Shown: positions 34,524 through 46,704 of the stretch, piece by piece
How the letters are laid out: every line of letters starts with the position of its first letter
Numbering within the stretch: the first letter of the stretch is position 1
Program-made: the position numbers and the translations under genes
NCBI RefSeq assembly: GCF_013778325.1
Contig: NZ_JACEIB010000006.1
Span: 434,001 to 498,000, forward strand
Origin: Sphingomonas chungangi
GTDB taxonomy: Bacteria; Pseudomonadota; Alphaproteobacteria; Sphingomonadales; Sphingomonadaceae
Length of the DNA stretch: 64,000 nt
Reading direction: 5' to 3'
The notes under the pieces: generated by a model
Told to the model about the DNA's origin: nothing
The model's input: only the letters and a program-made list of their open reading frames with translations
Database searches by the model: none

Positions 34524-37052
34524 ATGGATTTCCAGAGGCACGACAGCGTAGGAGAGGAGGCGGCGGTCGATCAGGCCGCCGCCCGCAACCTTCCGCACCT
34601 CGTCGTCATCGGCAACGGCATGGCGGGGTGCCGCGCGGTGGAGGAATTGCTGGCGCGCGATGCCGGCCGTTACCGCGTCACGATCTTCGGCGCCGAGCCG
34701 CACGTGAACTACAACCGCATCATGCTCTCGCCGGTGCTGGCGGGCGAGAAGACGTTCGACGAGATCGTGATCAACGATCGCGCCTGGTATGCGGACAATT
34801 GCATCGAGCTGGTCGTCTCCGATCCCGTCGAGAAGATCGATCGCGATGCCAGGACGGTCACCGCGCGATCGGGCCGGACGGTCGCTTACGATCGGCTGCT
34901 GATCGCGACCGGCTCCGATCCCTTCATCATCCCGGTGCCGGGTCGGGACCTGCACGGCGTGATCAGCTTCCGCGACATGCACGACGTCGATCGGATGCTG
35001 GCCGCAGCCGAAGCCGGTAGAAAAATGGGCGGCGGCGACGCGGTGGTGATCGGCGGCGGCCTGCTCGGGCTCGAGGCCGCGCACGGCCTCACGCTGCGCG
35101 GCATGAAGGTGACGGTGCTGCACATCATGCCCACGCTGATGGAGCGCCAGCTCGACGAGGCCGCCGCGTGGCTGCTCAAGACCGCGCTGGAGGGCAGGGG
35201 CCAGACCATCCTCACCGGCGCCGACACCGCCGAGATCTTCGGCGACGGCAAGGTCGAGGGCGTGCGCCTGAAGGACGGGCGCGAGATCCCGGCCAGCCTC
35301 GTCGTGATGGCGGTCGGCATCCGCCCCTCGGTGGCGCTGGCGCGCGATTGCGGGCTGGAGGTGGGGCGCGGGATCAAGGTGGACAATCATATGGTCACCT
35401 CCGATCCCAGCATTCTCGCGGTCGGCGAGTGCGTCGAGCATGACGGCATGGTCTACGGCCTCGTGGCCCCGCTATGGGAGATGTGCCGGGCGCTGGCCGA
35501 CGGGTTGGTGGAGGCGCCGACCGGCTATCGCGGCTCCGTCACCTCCACCAAGCTCAAGGTGGCGGGGCTGGACGTCTTCTCGGCCGGCGATTTCTCGGGC
35601 GGCGACGGCACCGAGGACATCGTGCTCCGCGACGCCTCGCGTGGCATCTACAAGCGCGTCGTGCTGAAGGAGGATCGCGTCGTCGGCGCCGTGCTCTACG
35701 GCGATACGGCGGACGGCGGCTGGTATTTCGATCTGATGCGCAAGGCCGAGGATGTCGCGGATCTACGCGACATGCTGATCTTCGGCCAGGCCTACGCCTC
35801 CGGGGGTGGGCGCGCGGACCCTAAGGCGGCCGTTGCGGCGCTTTCCGACGATGCGGAAATCTGCGGCTGCAACGGCGTCAGCAAGGGCAAGGTGGTCGCC
35901 GCGATCGAAGGCGGCGCGTGCAGCCTTGATGCGGTGCGCGCCACGTGTAAGGCCTCGGCCTCCTGCGGCTCGTGCACAGGCCTCGTCGAGACATTGCTGG
36001 CGCTGACGCTGGGCGACGATGTCGAGACCGGGCCGAAGACGATGTGCAAATGCACCAGCTTCACCCATGACGACGTGCGCCGCGAGATCGTCGCGCAGGG
36101 GATGCGATCGATCCCCGAGGCGATGCAGAAGCTGCATTGGTCGACGCCCGACGGCTGCTCTTCGTGCCGGCCGGCGCTCAATTACTATCTGCTCTGCGCG
36201 CTGCCTGGTGAATATGAGGACGACCAGCAGAGCCGCTTCGTCAACGAGCGGCTCCACGCTAACATCCAGAAGGACGGTACCTATTCGGTCGTGCCGCGCA
36301 TGTGGGGCGGCCTCACCAGCCCCCGGGAACTGCGCGCCATCGCCGACGTGGTTGAGAAGTTCAACGCGCCGATGGTGAAGGTGACGGGCGGCCAGCGGCT
36401 CGACATCTTCGGCATCAGGAAGGAGGATCTGCCGGCCGTATGGGCCGATCTCAACGCTGCCGGCATGGTCTCGGGCCACGCCTACGGCAAGGCGCTGCGC
36501 ACGGTGAAGACCTGCGTCGGTTCCGAATGGTGCCGCTTCGGCACGCAGGATTCGACCGGCCTCGGCGTCCAGATCGAGAAGATGACGTGGGGATCGTGGA
36601 TGCCCCACAAGTTCAAGATCGCCGTCTCGGGCTGCCCGCGCAACTGCGCCGAGGCGACGATCAAGGATTTCGGCGTGGTCTGCGTGGATTCGGGCTACGA
36701 GCTCCACATCGGCGGCAATGGCGGCATCAAGGTCCGCGCGACGGATTTCCTGTGCAAAGTCGAAACCGATCGGGAGGCCATGGATATGTGCGCCGCCTTC
36801 ATCCAGCTCTACCGAGAGGAGGCGCGCTACCTTGAGCGCACCGCGCCCTGGGTGGAGCGCGTCGGCCTCGATCACGTGAAGAGCCGGATCGTCGATGACG
36901 AGGGCAACCGCAAGGCGCTGACACGGCGCTTCCTGCATTCGCAGAGCTTCAGCCAGGACGATCCCTGGGCCGAGCGCGCCGCAGGCGCCGACCGGCAGCT
37001 TCACCATCCCATGGCCGAATTCCAGCCGATGACGGCTGTCGCAGCGGAGTGA
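34524..37052 (+). CDS. nirB: Assimilatory nitrite reductase [NAD(P)H], large subunit
   Basis: An 842-residue cytoplasmic enzyme reducing nitrite to ammonium. In order: FAD/NAD-binding reductase part (HLVVIGNGMAGCRAVEEL, IATGSDPFI, VVIGGGLLGLEAAHGL), a BFD-like [2Fe-2S] domain near 447-490 (CGCNGVSKGKVVAAIE, CGSC), and the ferredoxin-like/sirohaem half with the ligand cysteines CVGSEWC (about 664 and 670) and CPRNC (about 704 and 708). ATG at 34524 follows GGAGC. Its translation start lies just behind the leader terminator. The sirohaem cofactor is supplied by the SUMT gene of the same run. Confidence 0.9.
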   Translation: MDFQRHDSVGEEAAVDQAAARNLPHLVVIGNGMAGCRAVEELLARDAGRYRVTIFGAEPHVNYNRIMLSPVLAGEKTFDEIVINDRAWYADNCIELVVSDPVEKIDRDARTVTARSGRTVAYDRLLIATGSDPFIIPVPGRDLHGVISFRDMHDVDRMLAAAEAGRKMGGGDAVVIGGGLLGLEAAHGLTLRGMKVTVLHIMPTLMERQLDEAAAWLLKTALEGRGQTILTGADTAEIFGDGKVEGVRLKDGREIPASLVVMAVGIRPSVALARDCGLEVGRGIKVDNHMVTSDPSILAVGECVEHDGMVYGLVAPLWEMCRALADGLVEAPTGYRGSVTSTKLKVAGLDVFSAGDFSGGDGTEDIVLRDASRGIYKRVVLKEDRVVGAVLYGDTADGGWYFDLMRKAEDVADLRDMLIFGQAYASGGGRADPKAAVAALSDDAEICGCNGVSKGKVVAAIEGGACSLDAVRATCKASASCGSCTGLVETLLALTLGDDVETGPKTMCKCTSFTHDDVRREIVAQGMRSIPEAMQKLHWSTPDGCSSCRPALNYYLLCALPGEYEDDQQSRFVNERLHANIQKDGTYSVVPRMWGGLTSPRELRAIADVVEKFNAPMVKVTGGQRLDIFGIRKEDLPAVWADLNAAGMVSGHAYGKALRTVKTCVGSEWCRFGTQDSTGLGVQIEKMTWGSWMPHKFKIAVSGCPRNCAEATIKDFGVVCVDSGYELHIGGNGGIKVRATDFLCKVETDREAMDMCAAFIQLYREEARYLERTAPWVERVGLDHVKSRIVDDEGNRKALTRRFLHSQSFSQDDPWAERAAGADRQLHHPMAEFQPMTAVAAE

Positions 37053-37057
37053 TCGAC

Positions 37058-37396
37058 ATGATCGGAGACTGGATCGATATCGGCTGGGTCAACGAGATCC
37101 CGGTGCGCGGCAGTCGCACCGTGCCGGTGGTCGGCGGTGAGGAGATCGCCGTCTTCCGCACGGCCGACGGCAAGGTGTTCGCGCTCGCCAACCGTTGCCC
37201 GCACAAGGGCGGCCCGCTCAGCCAGGGCATCGTCCACGGCCACAGCGTGGCCTGCCCGCTGCACAACTGGCAGATCGCGCTGGCGACGGGCGAGGCGCAG
37301 GGCGAGGACAAGGGCTGCACGCCGACCATTCCGGTGAAGATCAGCAGCGGCCGGGTGCTGCTCTGCCGCGCCTCGACGCTGAAGGCTGCCGCCTGA
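37058..37396 (+). CDS. nirD: Nitrite reductase small subunit, Rieske type
   Basis: A 112-residue NirD protein. The Rieske-type ligand pattern is retained: NRCPHKGGPLSQG and ACPLHNWQIAL provide the Cys-X-His and Cys-X2-His boxes. The ATG at 37058 follows GGAG; a GTG at 37049 overlapping the nirB stop is an alternative. It completes NirBD and leads into nasA with a gap of 1 base. Confidence 0.85.
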   Translation: MIGDWIDIGWVNEIPVRGSRTVPVVGGEEIAVFRTADGKVFALANRCPHKGGPLSQGIVHGHSVACPLHNWQIALATGEAQGEDKGCTPTIPVKISSGRVLLCRASTLKAAA

Positions 37397-37397
37397 G

Positions 37398-40004
37398 GTG
37401 AGCCAGGCCGTCCGCACCACCTGCGCCTATTGCGGCGTCGGCTGCGGCGTGGTCGCGACGCCGAACGGCGAGCGCTCGGTCGCGATCGCGGGCGATCCCG
37501 ATCATCCCGCCAATGGCGGCCGCCTCTGTTCCAAGGGCACGCATCTCGGTGAGACGGTGGGGCTGGAGGGACGGCTGCTCCTCCCGATGATCGGGGACAA
37601 GCGTGCAAGCTGGGACAAGGCTCTCGATCTCGTCGCGCGGCGCTTCAGGGAGACGATCGCGCGGCATGGGCCGGACAGCGTCGCCTTCTACGTTTCCGGC
37701 CAGCTGCTGACCGAGGACTATTACGTCGCCAACAAGCTGATGAAGGGCTTCATCGGCTCAGCCAATATCGACACCAACTCGCGGCTCTGCATGTCGAGCG
37801 CGGTGGCGGGGCATGTCCGCGCCTTCGGGGAGGATGTCGTGCCCGCGAGCTACGACGATCTCGATGCGGCCGACCTGTTCGTGCTGGTGGGTTCCAACAC
37901 CGCCTGGTGTCACCCGATCGTCTACCAGCGCATCCAGGCGCGCCGCGCGGCCTCGGGCGCCAAGCTGGTAGTGATCGACCCGCGCCGTACCGAGACATGC
38001 GAGGATGCCGATCTCCACCTGGCGATCCGGCCCGGCACCGACGTAGCGCTGATGAATGGGTTGCTCGCCTATTGCTGTCGCGAGGGGCTGGTGGACGAGG
38101 CCTATCTCGCCGCCAGCGTCAGCGTGCCCGAAGGCTTCTGGGAGAGCCTCGACGAAGGCCACGATCTCTGGACCATCGCCAAGGTCTGCGACGTGCCTCC
38201 GGCCGATCTCCAGCGCTTCTACGACCTGTTCGCCGCGCACCCGCGCACCGTCACCCTGTTCAGCCAGGGCATCAATCAGTCGCTGCGCGGCACCGATCAG
38301 GTGAACGCGATCTGCAACGTTCATCTCGCCACCGGGCGGATCGGCAAGCCCGGCGCCGCGCCCTTCTCGATCACCGGCCAGCCCAATGCGATGGGGGGCA
38401 GGGAGGTGGGCGGCCTCGCCTCCAGCCTCGCCGCGCACATGGATTTCGCGCCCGACAATATCGCGCGGGTCGGGCGCTTCTGGTCGGCGCCGCGTATGGC
38501 GACGAAGGCCGGCCTCAAGGCGGTCGATCTGTTCCGTGGCGTGAGCGAGGGGCGGATCAAGGCGATCTGGATCATGGCGACCAATCCGGCCGTCTCCATG
38601 CCCGACGCCGGCCGGGTGCGCGAGGCGCTGGCCGGTTGCCCCTTCGTCGTCGTCTCGGACGTGATCGCGGATACCGATACGACGCGCTATGCCCATGTTC
38701 GTCTGCCTGCCGCCGGCTGGGGCGAGAAAGACGGCACCGTTACCAACTCGGAGCGCCGGATCAGCCGCCAGCGCCCCCTCTTCAGTCTGCCCGGCGAGGC
38801 GCGGCCCGATTGGTGGATCGTCAAGGAAGTCGGCCGGCGGATGGGCTGGGGCCACGCCTTCGCTTATGATCGTCCCGCCGACGTGTGGCGCGAGCATGCC
38901 CGCCTCTCCGCCTACCAGAATGATGGCGCGCGACTGTTCGACCTCAAGACCCATGCCGCGATCGGCAACGAGGCGTATGACGCGCTGGAGCCCTTCTCGT
39001 GGGGTGGGCGGCCATTCGCCGATAGCCGCTTCCCGACGCCGGACGGCCGGGCACGGCTTGTCGCCGTGCGGCAGGCGCCGCTCGCCGATCCGCTCAGCGC
39101 CTGGCCGATGACGCTCAACACCGGCCGCTATCGCGACCAGTGGCACACGATGACGCGCACCGGCCTCTCGCCGAAGCTCGCGCGCCATCGCGAGGAGCCG
39201 CTGGTCGAGGTCCACCCGCGCGATGCCGAGCGACTTGGCCTTGCCGAGGGCGACATCGCCCGCGTCACCACGCCGCAGGGCGACAGCCTGTTCCGCGTGA
39301 GCCTGAGCGCCGGCCAGCGGCGCGGCGAATTGTTCACGCCGATCCACTGGACCGATCGCCAGTCCACCGGCGGACGCACCGGCCTGCTGCCGCGCCCGCT
39401 GGTCGATCCGCATTCGGGCCAGCCGGGCTTCAAGCAGACCCCGGCCCGCGCCGAGAAGGTGGCGGTGGAATGGCGCGGCTTCCTGCTGCTCCACGGCCAT
39501 GCCGAGCTGGTGCCGGATTGCCTGTGGGCGACGCGGGTGACGGTGCCGACCGGCACGCTCTACGAGCTGGCGGGCGCTGGCGATCCCGCGCGGCTCGATC
39601 GCTGGTTGCCCAAAGGCGAGCGCGTCGAAGTGTCGGATGCCCGGCGCGGTTCGCGCAGGACGGCGATCATCGCCGACGGCAGGCTGGCCGCCGGCCTCTT
39701 CATCGCTCGCGATGACAGCCTGCCGCCGCGCGACTGGCTGATCGCGCAACTGGGCAAGGCCGCCAACGCCGCCGTGCTTGCCGGGCGCCCGGCGGGGCAG
39801 CAGGTCGATCGCGGCCCGATCATCTGCGTCTGCTTCGATGTCGGCTTGCGCACGATCGTCTCGGCCATCGCCGAGCAGGCGCTGGTCGATGTCCCCGCGA
39901 TCGGCAAGGCGCTGGGCGCCGGCACCAATTGCGGCTCCTGTCGCCCGGCGCTGGCCCGCATCCTCGCCGAGCATCCGCCCGGCCAAAAGGAAGGAATCGC
40001 ATGA
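37398..40004 (+). CDS. nasA: Assimilatory nitrate reductase, catalytic subunit
   Basis: An 868-residue cytoplasmic molybdopterin enzyme reducing nitrate to nitrite. Cys9, Cys12, Cys16 and Cys44 (CAYCGVGC, LCSKG) bind the N-terminal [4Fe-4S] cluster. The Mo-bis-MGD domain follows, with NSRLCMSSA (Cys near 132 as probable Mo ligand), and MGGREVGGLASSLAAH. A C-terminal BFD-like [2Fe-2S] domain starts near 811 (CVCFDVG and GTNCGSCRP). There is no Tat signal, as expected for Nas enzymes. The start is GTG at 37398. No separate NasB-type reductase is present, so NirB or a ferredoxin may be the electron donor. Confidence 0.9.
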   Translation: MSQAVRTTCAYCGVGCGVVATPNGERSVAIAGDPDHPANGGRLCSKGTHLGETVGLEGRLLLPMIGDKRASWDKALDLVARRFRETIARHGPDSVAFYVSGQLLTEDYYVANKLMKGFIGSANIDTNSRLCMSSAVAGHVRAFGEDVVPASYDDLDAADLFVLVGSNTAWCHPIVYQRIQARRAASGAKLVVIDPRRTETCEDADLHLAIRPGTDVALMNGLLAYCCREGLVDEAYLAASVSVPEGFWESLDEGHDLWTIAKVCDVPPADLQRFYDLFAAHPRTVTLFSQGINQSLRGTDQVNAICNVHLATGRIGKPGAAPFSITGQPNAMGGREVGGLASSLAAHMDFAPDNIARVGRFWSAPRMATKAGLKAVDLFRGVSEGRIKAIWIMATNPAVSMPDAGRVREALAGCPFVVVSDVIADTDTTRYAHVRLPAAGWGEKDGTVTNSERRISRQRPLFSLPGEARPDWWIVKEVGRRMGWGHAFAYDRPADVWREHARLSAYQNDGARLFDLKTHAAIGNEAYDALEPFSWGGRPFADSRFPTPDGRARLVAVRQAPLADPLSAWPMTLNTGRYRDQWHTMTRTGLSPKLARHREEPLVEVHPRDAERLGLAEGDIARVTTPQGDSLFRVSLSAGQRRGELFTPIHWTDRQSTGGRTGLLPRPLVDPHSGQPGFKQTPARAEKVAVEWRGFLLLHGHAELVPDCLWATRVTVPTGTLYELAGAGDPARLDRWLPKGERVEVSDARRGSRRTAIIADGRLAAGLFIARDDSLPPRDWLIAQLGKAANAAVLAGRPAGQQVDRGPIICVCFDVGLRTIVSAIAEQALVDVPAIGKALGAGTNCGSCRPALARILAEHPPGQKEGIA

Positions 40005-41089
40005 CGCAGGACGACTTCGTGCCAGGGACGGTCTGGCTGGTCGGCGCCGGGCCAGGCGACCCGGAACTCCTCACCCGCAAGGCCGAGAGGCTGCTGGCCC
40101 ATGCGGACGTGGTGTTTCATGACGCGCTGGTCGGCGCCGGCGTGCTGGCACTCGCCAGGCCGGGCGCCGAGCTTGTGAGCGTCGGCAAAAGATCGGGGCG
40201 TCATTCGAAGAGCCAGGGGGACATCAACGCCCTGTTGCTGAGAGCGGCGCGCGAGGGGCGGCGTGTCGTGCGGCTGAAGGGCGGCGATCCCTCCATCTTC
40301 GGCCGCTCGGCGGAGGAAATGGAATGCCTGGCGGCGGCAGGAATCCGCGTGCAGGTCTGCCCCGGTATCACCGCTGCCAGCGCGGCGGCCGGTTCGGCCG
40401 GCATCTCGCTGACGTTGCGTGGCCTTGCGCGTGGGTTGACCTTCGTCACCGCGCATGCGCGCGCCGGGGAGATGCTGGCGATCGACTGGCCGGCTCTCGT
40501 TCGCAGCGAGGCGACGCTGGCGGTTTATATGGGACGCAGCGCGGCCGGTGAGGTTGCGCGCAACCTCATCGCGGCGGGCCTGTCGTCCGAGACGGCGGTG
40601 CTGGTTGCCGTCGACGTGTCGCTGCCAAGTGAGCGGCTGGTGCGTGGCCGACTTTCCGCGCTTCCTTTCCTCGTCGAGGCGGTGAGCGACGACAGCCCGA
40701 CCTTGCTGCTGATCGGCGAGGCGACGAAAAGCTCCCCTGGTACCGGGTTGTCCGATGAAAACGCTTCGGCGAGCTTGAGCCCAGTTGACCTCCACGTCAG
40801 CCATCGCGCGAGGTTGCGACCGATGTTGACCATCGCGGTCGCGCAAGGCACCCCGGAGCCTATGAGAAATCAAACTCTCTGGGTGCCGACCCCGTCGGGA
40901 GAAATTGAGGTAATCGTAACAGGCGAGGCGCTGGAAGTGCTTCGGGCGGGCGGCCACTTGTTTCAGGATGGAATCAGTCTCATTCGTCACTACCGCAGCT
41001 TCATAGCCGAGGTTGCGCTGGACAAATATCAGCAGGAGGGAGATCGATCTCGGGCGGTCGTCGTCGATGCAACAGACGTCGCCGACTGA
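40001..41089 (+). CDS. cobA: Uroporphyrinogen-III C-methyltransferase with DUF1488-like tail
   Basis: A 362-residue protein. Residues 1-245 are a complete SUMT: VWLVGAGPGDPELLTRKAER, DALVG, VGKRSGRHSKSQGDIN, VVRLKGGDPSIFGR and CPGITAASAAAG. This provides precorrin-2 for the sirohaem of NirB. A linker (about 246-287) of unusual composition follows. Then residues 288-362 resemble a DUF1488 protein: IVTGEALEVL, ISLIRHYRSFIAEVALDKYQ and VVVDATDV. An internal ATG at 40862, preceded by GGAG, is where a free-standing DUF1488 gene would begin. ATG at 40001 overlaps nasA by 4 bases. The fusion seems recent. Confidence 0.85.
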   Translation: MTQDDFVPGTVWLVGAGPGDPELLTRKAERLLAHADVVFHDALVGAGVLALARPGAELVSVGKRSGRHSKSQGDINALLLRAAREGRRVVRLKGGDPSIFGRSAEEMECLAAAGIRVQVCPGITAASAAAGSAGISLTLRGLARGLTFVTAHARAGEMLAIDWPALVRSEATLAVYMGRSAAGEVARNLIAAGLSSETAVLVAVDVSLPSERLVRGRLSALPFLVEAVSDDSPTLLLIGEATKSSPGTGLSDENASASLSPVDLHVSHRARLRPMLTIAVAQGTPEPMRNQTLWVPTPSGEIEVIVTGEALEVLRAGGHLFQDGISLIRHYRSFIAEVALDKYQQEGDRSRAVVVDATDVAD

Positions 41090-41349
41090 CCTCAACGCCG
41101 AGATACGCCGAGCATTCATCTGCCAAGGTTGGCTTCGTCCCTGCAGGCGCACTCCAACTGGCTATGATGTTGCCCCGTATCTTCATCCCGCGGCTTCAAA
41201 GCCAGATCATTCCTGAACCTTTCCACCGGCCCCGACGTCGGGGGGTACGCGACGATCGACGAGGCGACCTGATCGACTTCGTGTGCGGCCGTTATCCGTG
41301 ACACAAGAACTCGGTCTGGCGTCAGCTACGTGAATGGCTGGCAAGTTGG

Positions 41350-43356
41350 CTATGCGGCAGATTCTTCATTTGAAGAATGAGCGAGTTTGATAGACCGGAT
41401 CCTCGTAGCTCGCGCTGCCTCCGCATTGCCTGCGCGATCATGGCCGGCCTGCTGGATCCATTCCAGCAACGCGCCCGCCTTCATCGGTTTCGCAAAATAA
41501 TAACCCTGAGCCTGCTGATAGCCTAGCGCTATCAAGATGTTGAGTTGCGCTTCACTTTCGACGCCTTCGATGACACATTCCAGACCAAGAGTGCGACAGA
41601 GACCGACCACGGCAGACAGAATGGTTCGGTTTGATGCCTCCTCCACGTTGATCGCGAAACTGCGATCAACCTTGACCTTGTCCAGCGGCAGCCTTCTCAG
41701 ATAGCCCAGACTCGAATAGCCCGTCCCGAAATCATCGAGCGCGACACGCGCGCCGAGCTGGCGAAGATGCTCGATCCCGCTTACGGCTGCCTCGAAATCA
41801 CGCATCAGCGCCGTCTCCGTGAGCTCGAAGGTGATACGCCGCGGGTTGACACCGGCTTGGCGGATCAACCCGGTCAGCTTGTCGAGAGTGTCGGGTGCGC
41901 AGATGTCATGCGCAGAGAGATTGAACGAAAGATCCAGCTCGAAGGGCAGTTGAGCCAGTTCATGGACGGCCTTTCCGAACAAGGCGAGCGTCAGCGCCTG
42001 GATACGGCCAAGTCGCTCGGCGGTCGTAATGAAACGATCCGGCGGCACCGCGCCGATCATCGGGCTTGTCCAGCGTCCAAGCGCTTCGATGCCCAATATC
42101 CTGGAAGTCTGAAGGCACAGAATGGGCTGGTAGCAGACCGACAACTCCGTTTCGAGATCAGCACTCTGCAGGGCCGCCTCGATCGCGCGTTCCGAGCGGA
42201 TCAGGGTTTCATGTTCGAGCGAAAACAGCGCGCAGCCGCCTCGTTTGGTGCTCTTCATGTGGTAAAGCGCGTAATCGGATCGATCGAATAATTCGTGCAC
42301 GCTGTCGCCGGCCTCCGGATAGACAGCGATACCCGCCGAGCAGCCGAGAGCAACGCGCTGGCCATCGATGAAGAATGGAACGGCAAGCATATCGCAAATG
42401 GCCTGGCCCGTCGCCGGTATCGATCCGACATCATCGGTGAAGAGAAGGCCGAACTCGTCGCCTCCCAGCCGGGCGAGCAATACGCCGTCCGATGCCATGC
42501 CCGCCAGGCGCCTGCCGACCTCGGACAGCAGGCGATCTCCCATGGCGTGCCCGTAGGTGTCGTTGACCGGCTTGAAGTGATCAAGATCGAATACGCCCAC
42601 GGCCAATTGCGACCCCGTCGCTTTAGCGTTCTGAAGCGCTTCTTCGAAGCGACTGAAGAAATAGCGCCTGTTTGGCAGGCCGGTCAGAACGTCGGTGTGC
42701 GCGAGGAGGGCATTTTCGGCATTCAGGCGCTCCGTCTCGGCTTGCTTTGCGCCAAGTTCGGTTCGGGAGCGGATCATGGCGGTGAAGCCATCGAAACTGT
42801 TCAGCAGGACCCACACCATGACGCCCGTCACGAGGGCGATATTGAGCGCCATGGCGACGAAGACGGGATCTCCGCGCAGCAGATAGTATAGGAGATATGG
42901 GCCAGTGACGACCGCCGTCACCAACATCGCGGCCTGAGGAAGATATACGAGGCAGAAAATGCAGCCAATGACGGTCGCTGCGATAAACAGCGCGACATGG
43001 CCGCGTTCATCCGGCCCGCCATATTGGTCGATAAGAAGCGACCATGCGATGAACACGGCGCCTAATATACCCGCGAGTGCCGTCGTCCGAACGAGTTGCG
43101 ATCGCGCCGCACCGACGCTGATCGTCTCGGCCTTTTCCGCGGTGAGCCAGGCGACGATACGCCAGCCACATATCGCGATCAGTACACCCAGAAATCCCAG
43201 CGTGGTCCATCCCGGCGCAAAACCGTAATGGGTATATCCCACCGCGCAGGCGTTGAGCACAAGCAGGGCGTAAAGCAGCGGAACCTGTCGCTTGAGCTCT
43301 GCATATTGCGCCAGGATGATCTCCGGCTCTTGCGAAAATGCAAAGACGTCCTTCAT
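41350..43356 (-). CDS. GGDEF-EAL cyclic-di-GMP turnover protein
   Basis: A 668-residue inner-membrane protein. Residues about 25-190 hold six to seven hydrophobic helices (a MASE-like sensor). Then the diguanylate cyclase part: HTDVLTGLPNRRYFF and LARLGGDEFGLLF, an intact GGDEF. The EAL part keeps GIEALGRW, ELTETALMRDFE and DDFGTGYSSLGYL, the catalytic and metal-binding residues. Both halves look active, so the net direction is not predictable. ATG at 43356 follows CAGGGC. No partner gene is adjacent. Confidence 0.85.
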   Translation of the reverse strand: MKDVFAFSQEPEIILAQYAELKRQVPLLYALLVLNACAVGYTHYGFAPGWTTLGFLGVLIAICGWRIVAWLTAEKAETISVGAARSQLVRTTALAGILGAVFIAWSLLIDQYGGPDERGHVALFIAATVIGCIFCLVYLPQAAMLVTAVVTGPYLLYYLLRGDPVFVAMALNIALVTGVMVWVLLNSFDGFTAMIRSRTELGAKQAETERLNAENALLAHTDVLTGLPNRRYFFSRFEEALQNAKATGSQLAVGVFDLDHFKPVNDTYGHAMGDRLLSEVGRRLAGMASDGVLLARLGGDEFGLLFTDDVGSIPATGQAICDMLAVPFFIDGQRVALGCSAGIAVYPEAGDSVHELFDRSDYALYHMKSTKRGGCALFSLEHETLIRSERAIEAALQSADLETELSVCYQPILCLQTSRILGIEALGRWTSPMIGAVPPDRFITTAERLGRIQALTLALFGKAVHELAQLPFELDLSFNLSAHDICAPDTLDKLTGLIRQAGVNPRRITFELTETALMRDFEAAVSGIEHLRQLGARVALDDFGTGYSSLGYLRRLPLDKVKVDRSFAINVEEASNRTILSAVVGLCRTLGLECVIEGVESEAQLNILIALGYQQAQGYYFAKPMKAGALLEWIQQAGHDRAGNAEAARATRIRSIKLAHSSNEESAA

Positions 43357-43897
43357 CGTTGCCCTGTCTGGCAGATCTCCAGCGCTCCTAAACCCCTGTC
43401 CGGGTTAACAAAATGCGCTTGCTGCGTCCGATACCGACCAAAGTCGATGGTACGCTGCGGGAACGGCCTCATTTCGCAGCTTGGCTGCCGGCTGCCCATC
43501 CGCCTGGTACCGCGAAAGGTCTTTCATAATCCTGTAGGCCGTTCCAAAGTGCAATCGCTCCCGGTTTGATCTACCCCTTGACGTTGACAGGATATGCCAT
43601 CGCCAGCGGTCGACGAGGGGGGCTGCGCCCAAACCCTGCGGGCGTTCGACGCCGATATGACATTGGTCCGGATCTGCCTCGAAGACCAAGCCAGCGTCGG
43701 GATACCCGGAAGCAATTTGCCCCTCTATGCAGTGGGGAGATATCAGGAGGTCAAGAACGGCCGCGCTTTCGCAGGGCGCCGCGCGACGTCGCCTGTCTTC
43801 GTTACCATTTCACCTCACAATGCCGACTTTATGGTGGAAGACATTGAGATATCGGGCTGAACATCGTCCGCTTGGTGGATCGGACTCGGCGGACACT
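43357..43897. other. Intergenic stretch with a doubtful short frame
   Basis: About 540 bases between the GGDEF-EAL gene and the Myb-like gene. A plus-strand frame at 43594-43860 (88 codons) has a fair composition but no recognised feature or clear ribosome site, and may be chance. Nothing else is supported. Confidence 0.35.
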
Positions 43898-44326
43898 ATG
43901 CTCGTACGTGCGGTGAACGGGGGAACCCCGCCACCATCCGCGCCGGCGAGGTGGGGAGCGGCCTGGACCCAGGTCGAGATCGATATGATGCTGGCGATGA
44001 TTGCGAAACGAAAGCCGCAGAACGAGGTTGCGCAAGCACTGTGCCGCACCCTCGGCGCGATCAAAATCAAACTTTCTCAGGTTCGCCACGATAGGCCAGA
44101 CAGCACCCCGTCCGTTGCCTCTCCGGACACCGCGGCAGTCGCACCCCTTCGGCGCAGGCCCTGGAGCAGAACCGAAACCGAGGCTCTCCGCGTGATGATT
44201 GCGAAAGGATGGGGAGACATGAGAATTGCGAAGGTGCTCGACCGGACTCCCGTCGCCATCTCCGTCAGACGGAATCGGCTGAGGATCCAGGCCTCGAAAA
44301 CTAGCGGCCTACAAAAGCGTATCTGA
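43898..44326 (+). CDS. Tandem Myb/SANT-like DNA-binding protein
   Basis: A 142-residue basic protein with two copies of a helix-turn-helix: WTQVEIDMMLAMIAKRKPQN with EVAQALCRTLGAIKIKLSQV, and WSRTETEALRVMIAKGWGDM with RIAKVLDRTPVAISVRRNRL. Each starts with the Trp and acidic residue of a Myb/SANT-type helix and ends with a recognition helix. A proline- and threonine-rich linker joins them. No effector domain. This looks like a small DNA-binding regulator; targets are unknown. ATG at 43898 is used as the best start; the frame is open further up. Confidence 0.65.
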   Translation: MLVRAVNGGTPPPSAPARWGAAWTQVEIDMMLAMIAKRKPQNEVAQALCRTLGAIKIKLSQVRHDRPDSTPSVASPDTAAVAPLRRRPWSRTETEALRVMIAKGWGDMRIAKVLDRTPVAISVRRNRLRIQASKTSGLQKRI

Positions 44327-44397
44327 TGTGGATGACATCATCGTCGTTCGTGCAGGCGCGCACCCGCTCGATAAGCGTCATTTGGGAAATCGGTTAG

Positions 44398-46698
<2,301 letters not shown>

Positions 46699-46704
46699 GA
46701 CTAC

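Noticed and set aside
36830-41349. NasA and NirB as respiratory enzymes
   Set aside because: No Tat signal, NarG-type subunits or NapA-type layout; the cofactors and partners fit assimilation.
43594-43860. Plus-strand frame of 88 codons as a gene
   Set aside because: No ribosome site, domain or strong codon bias.
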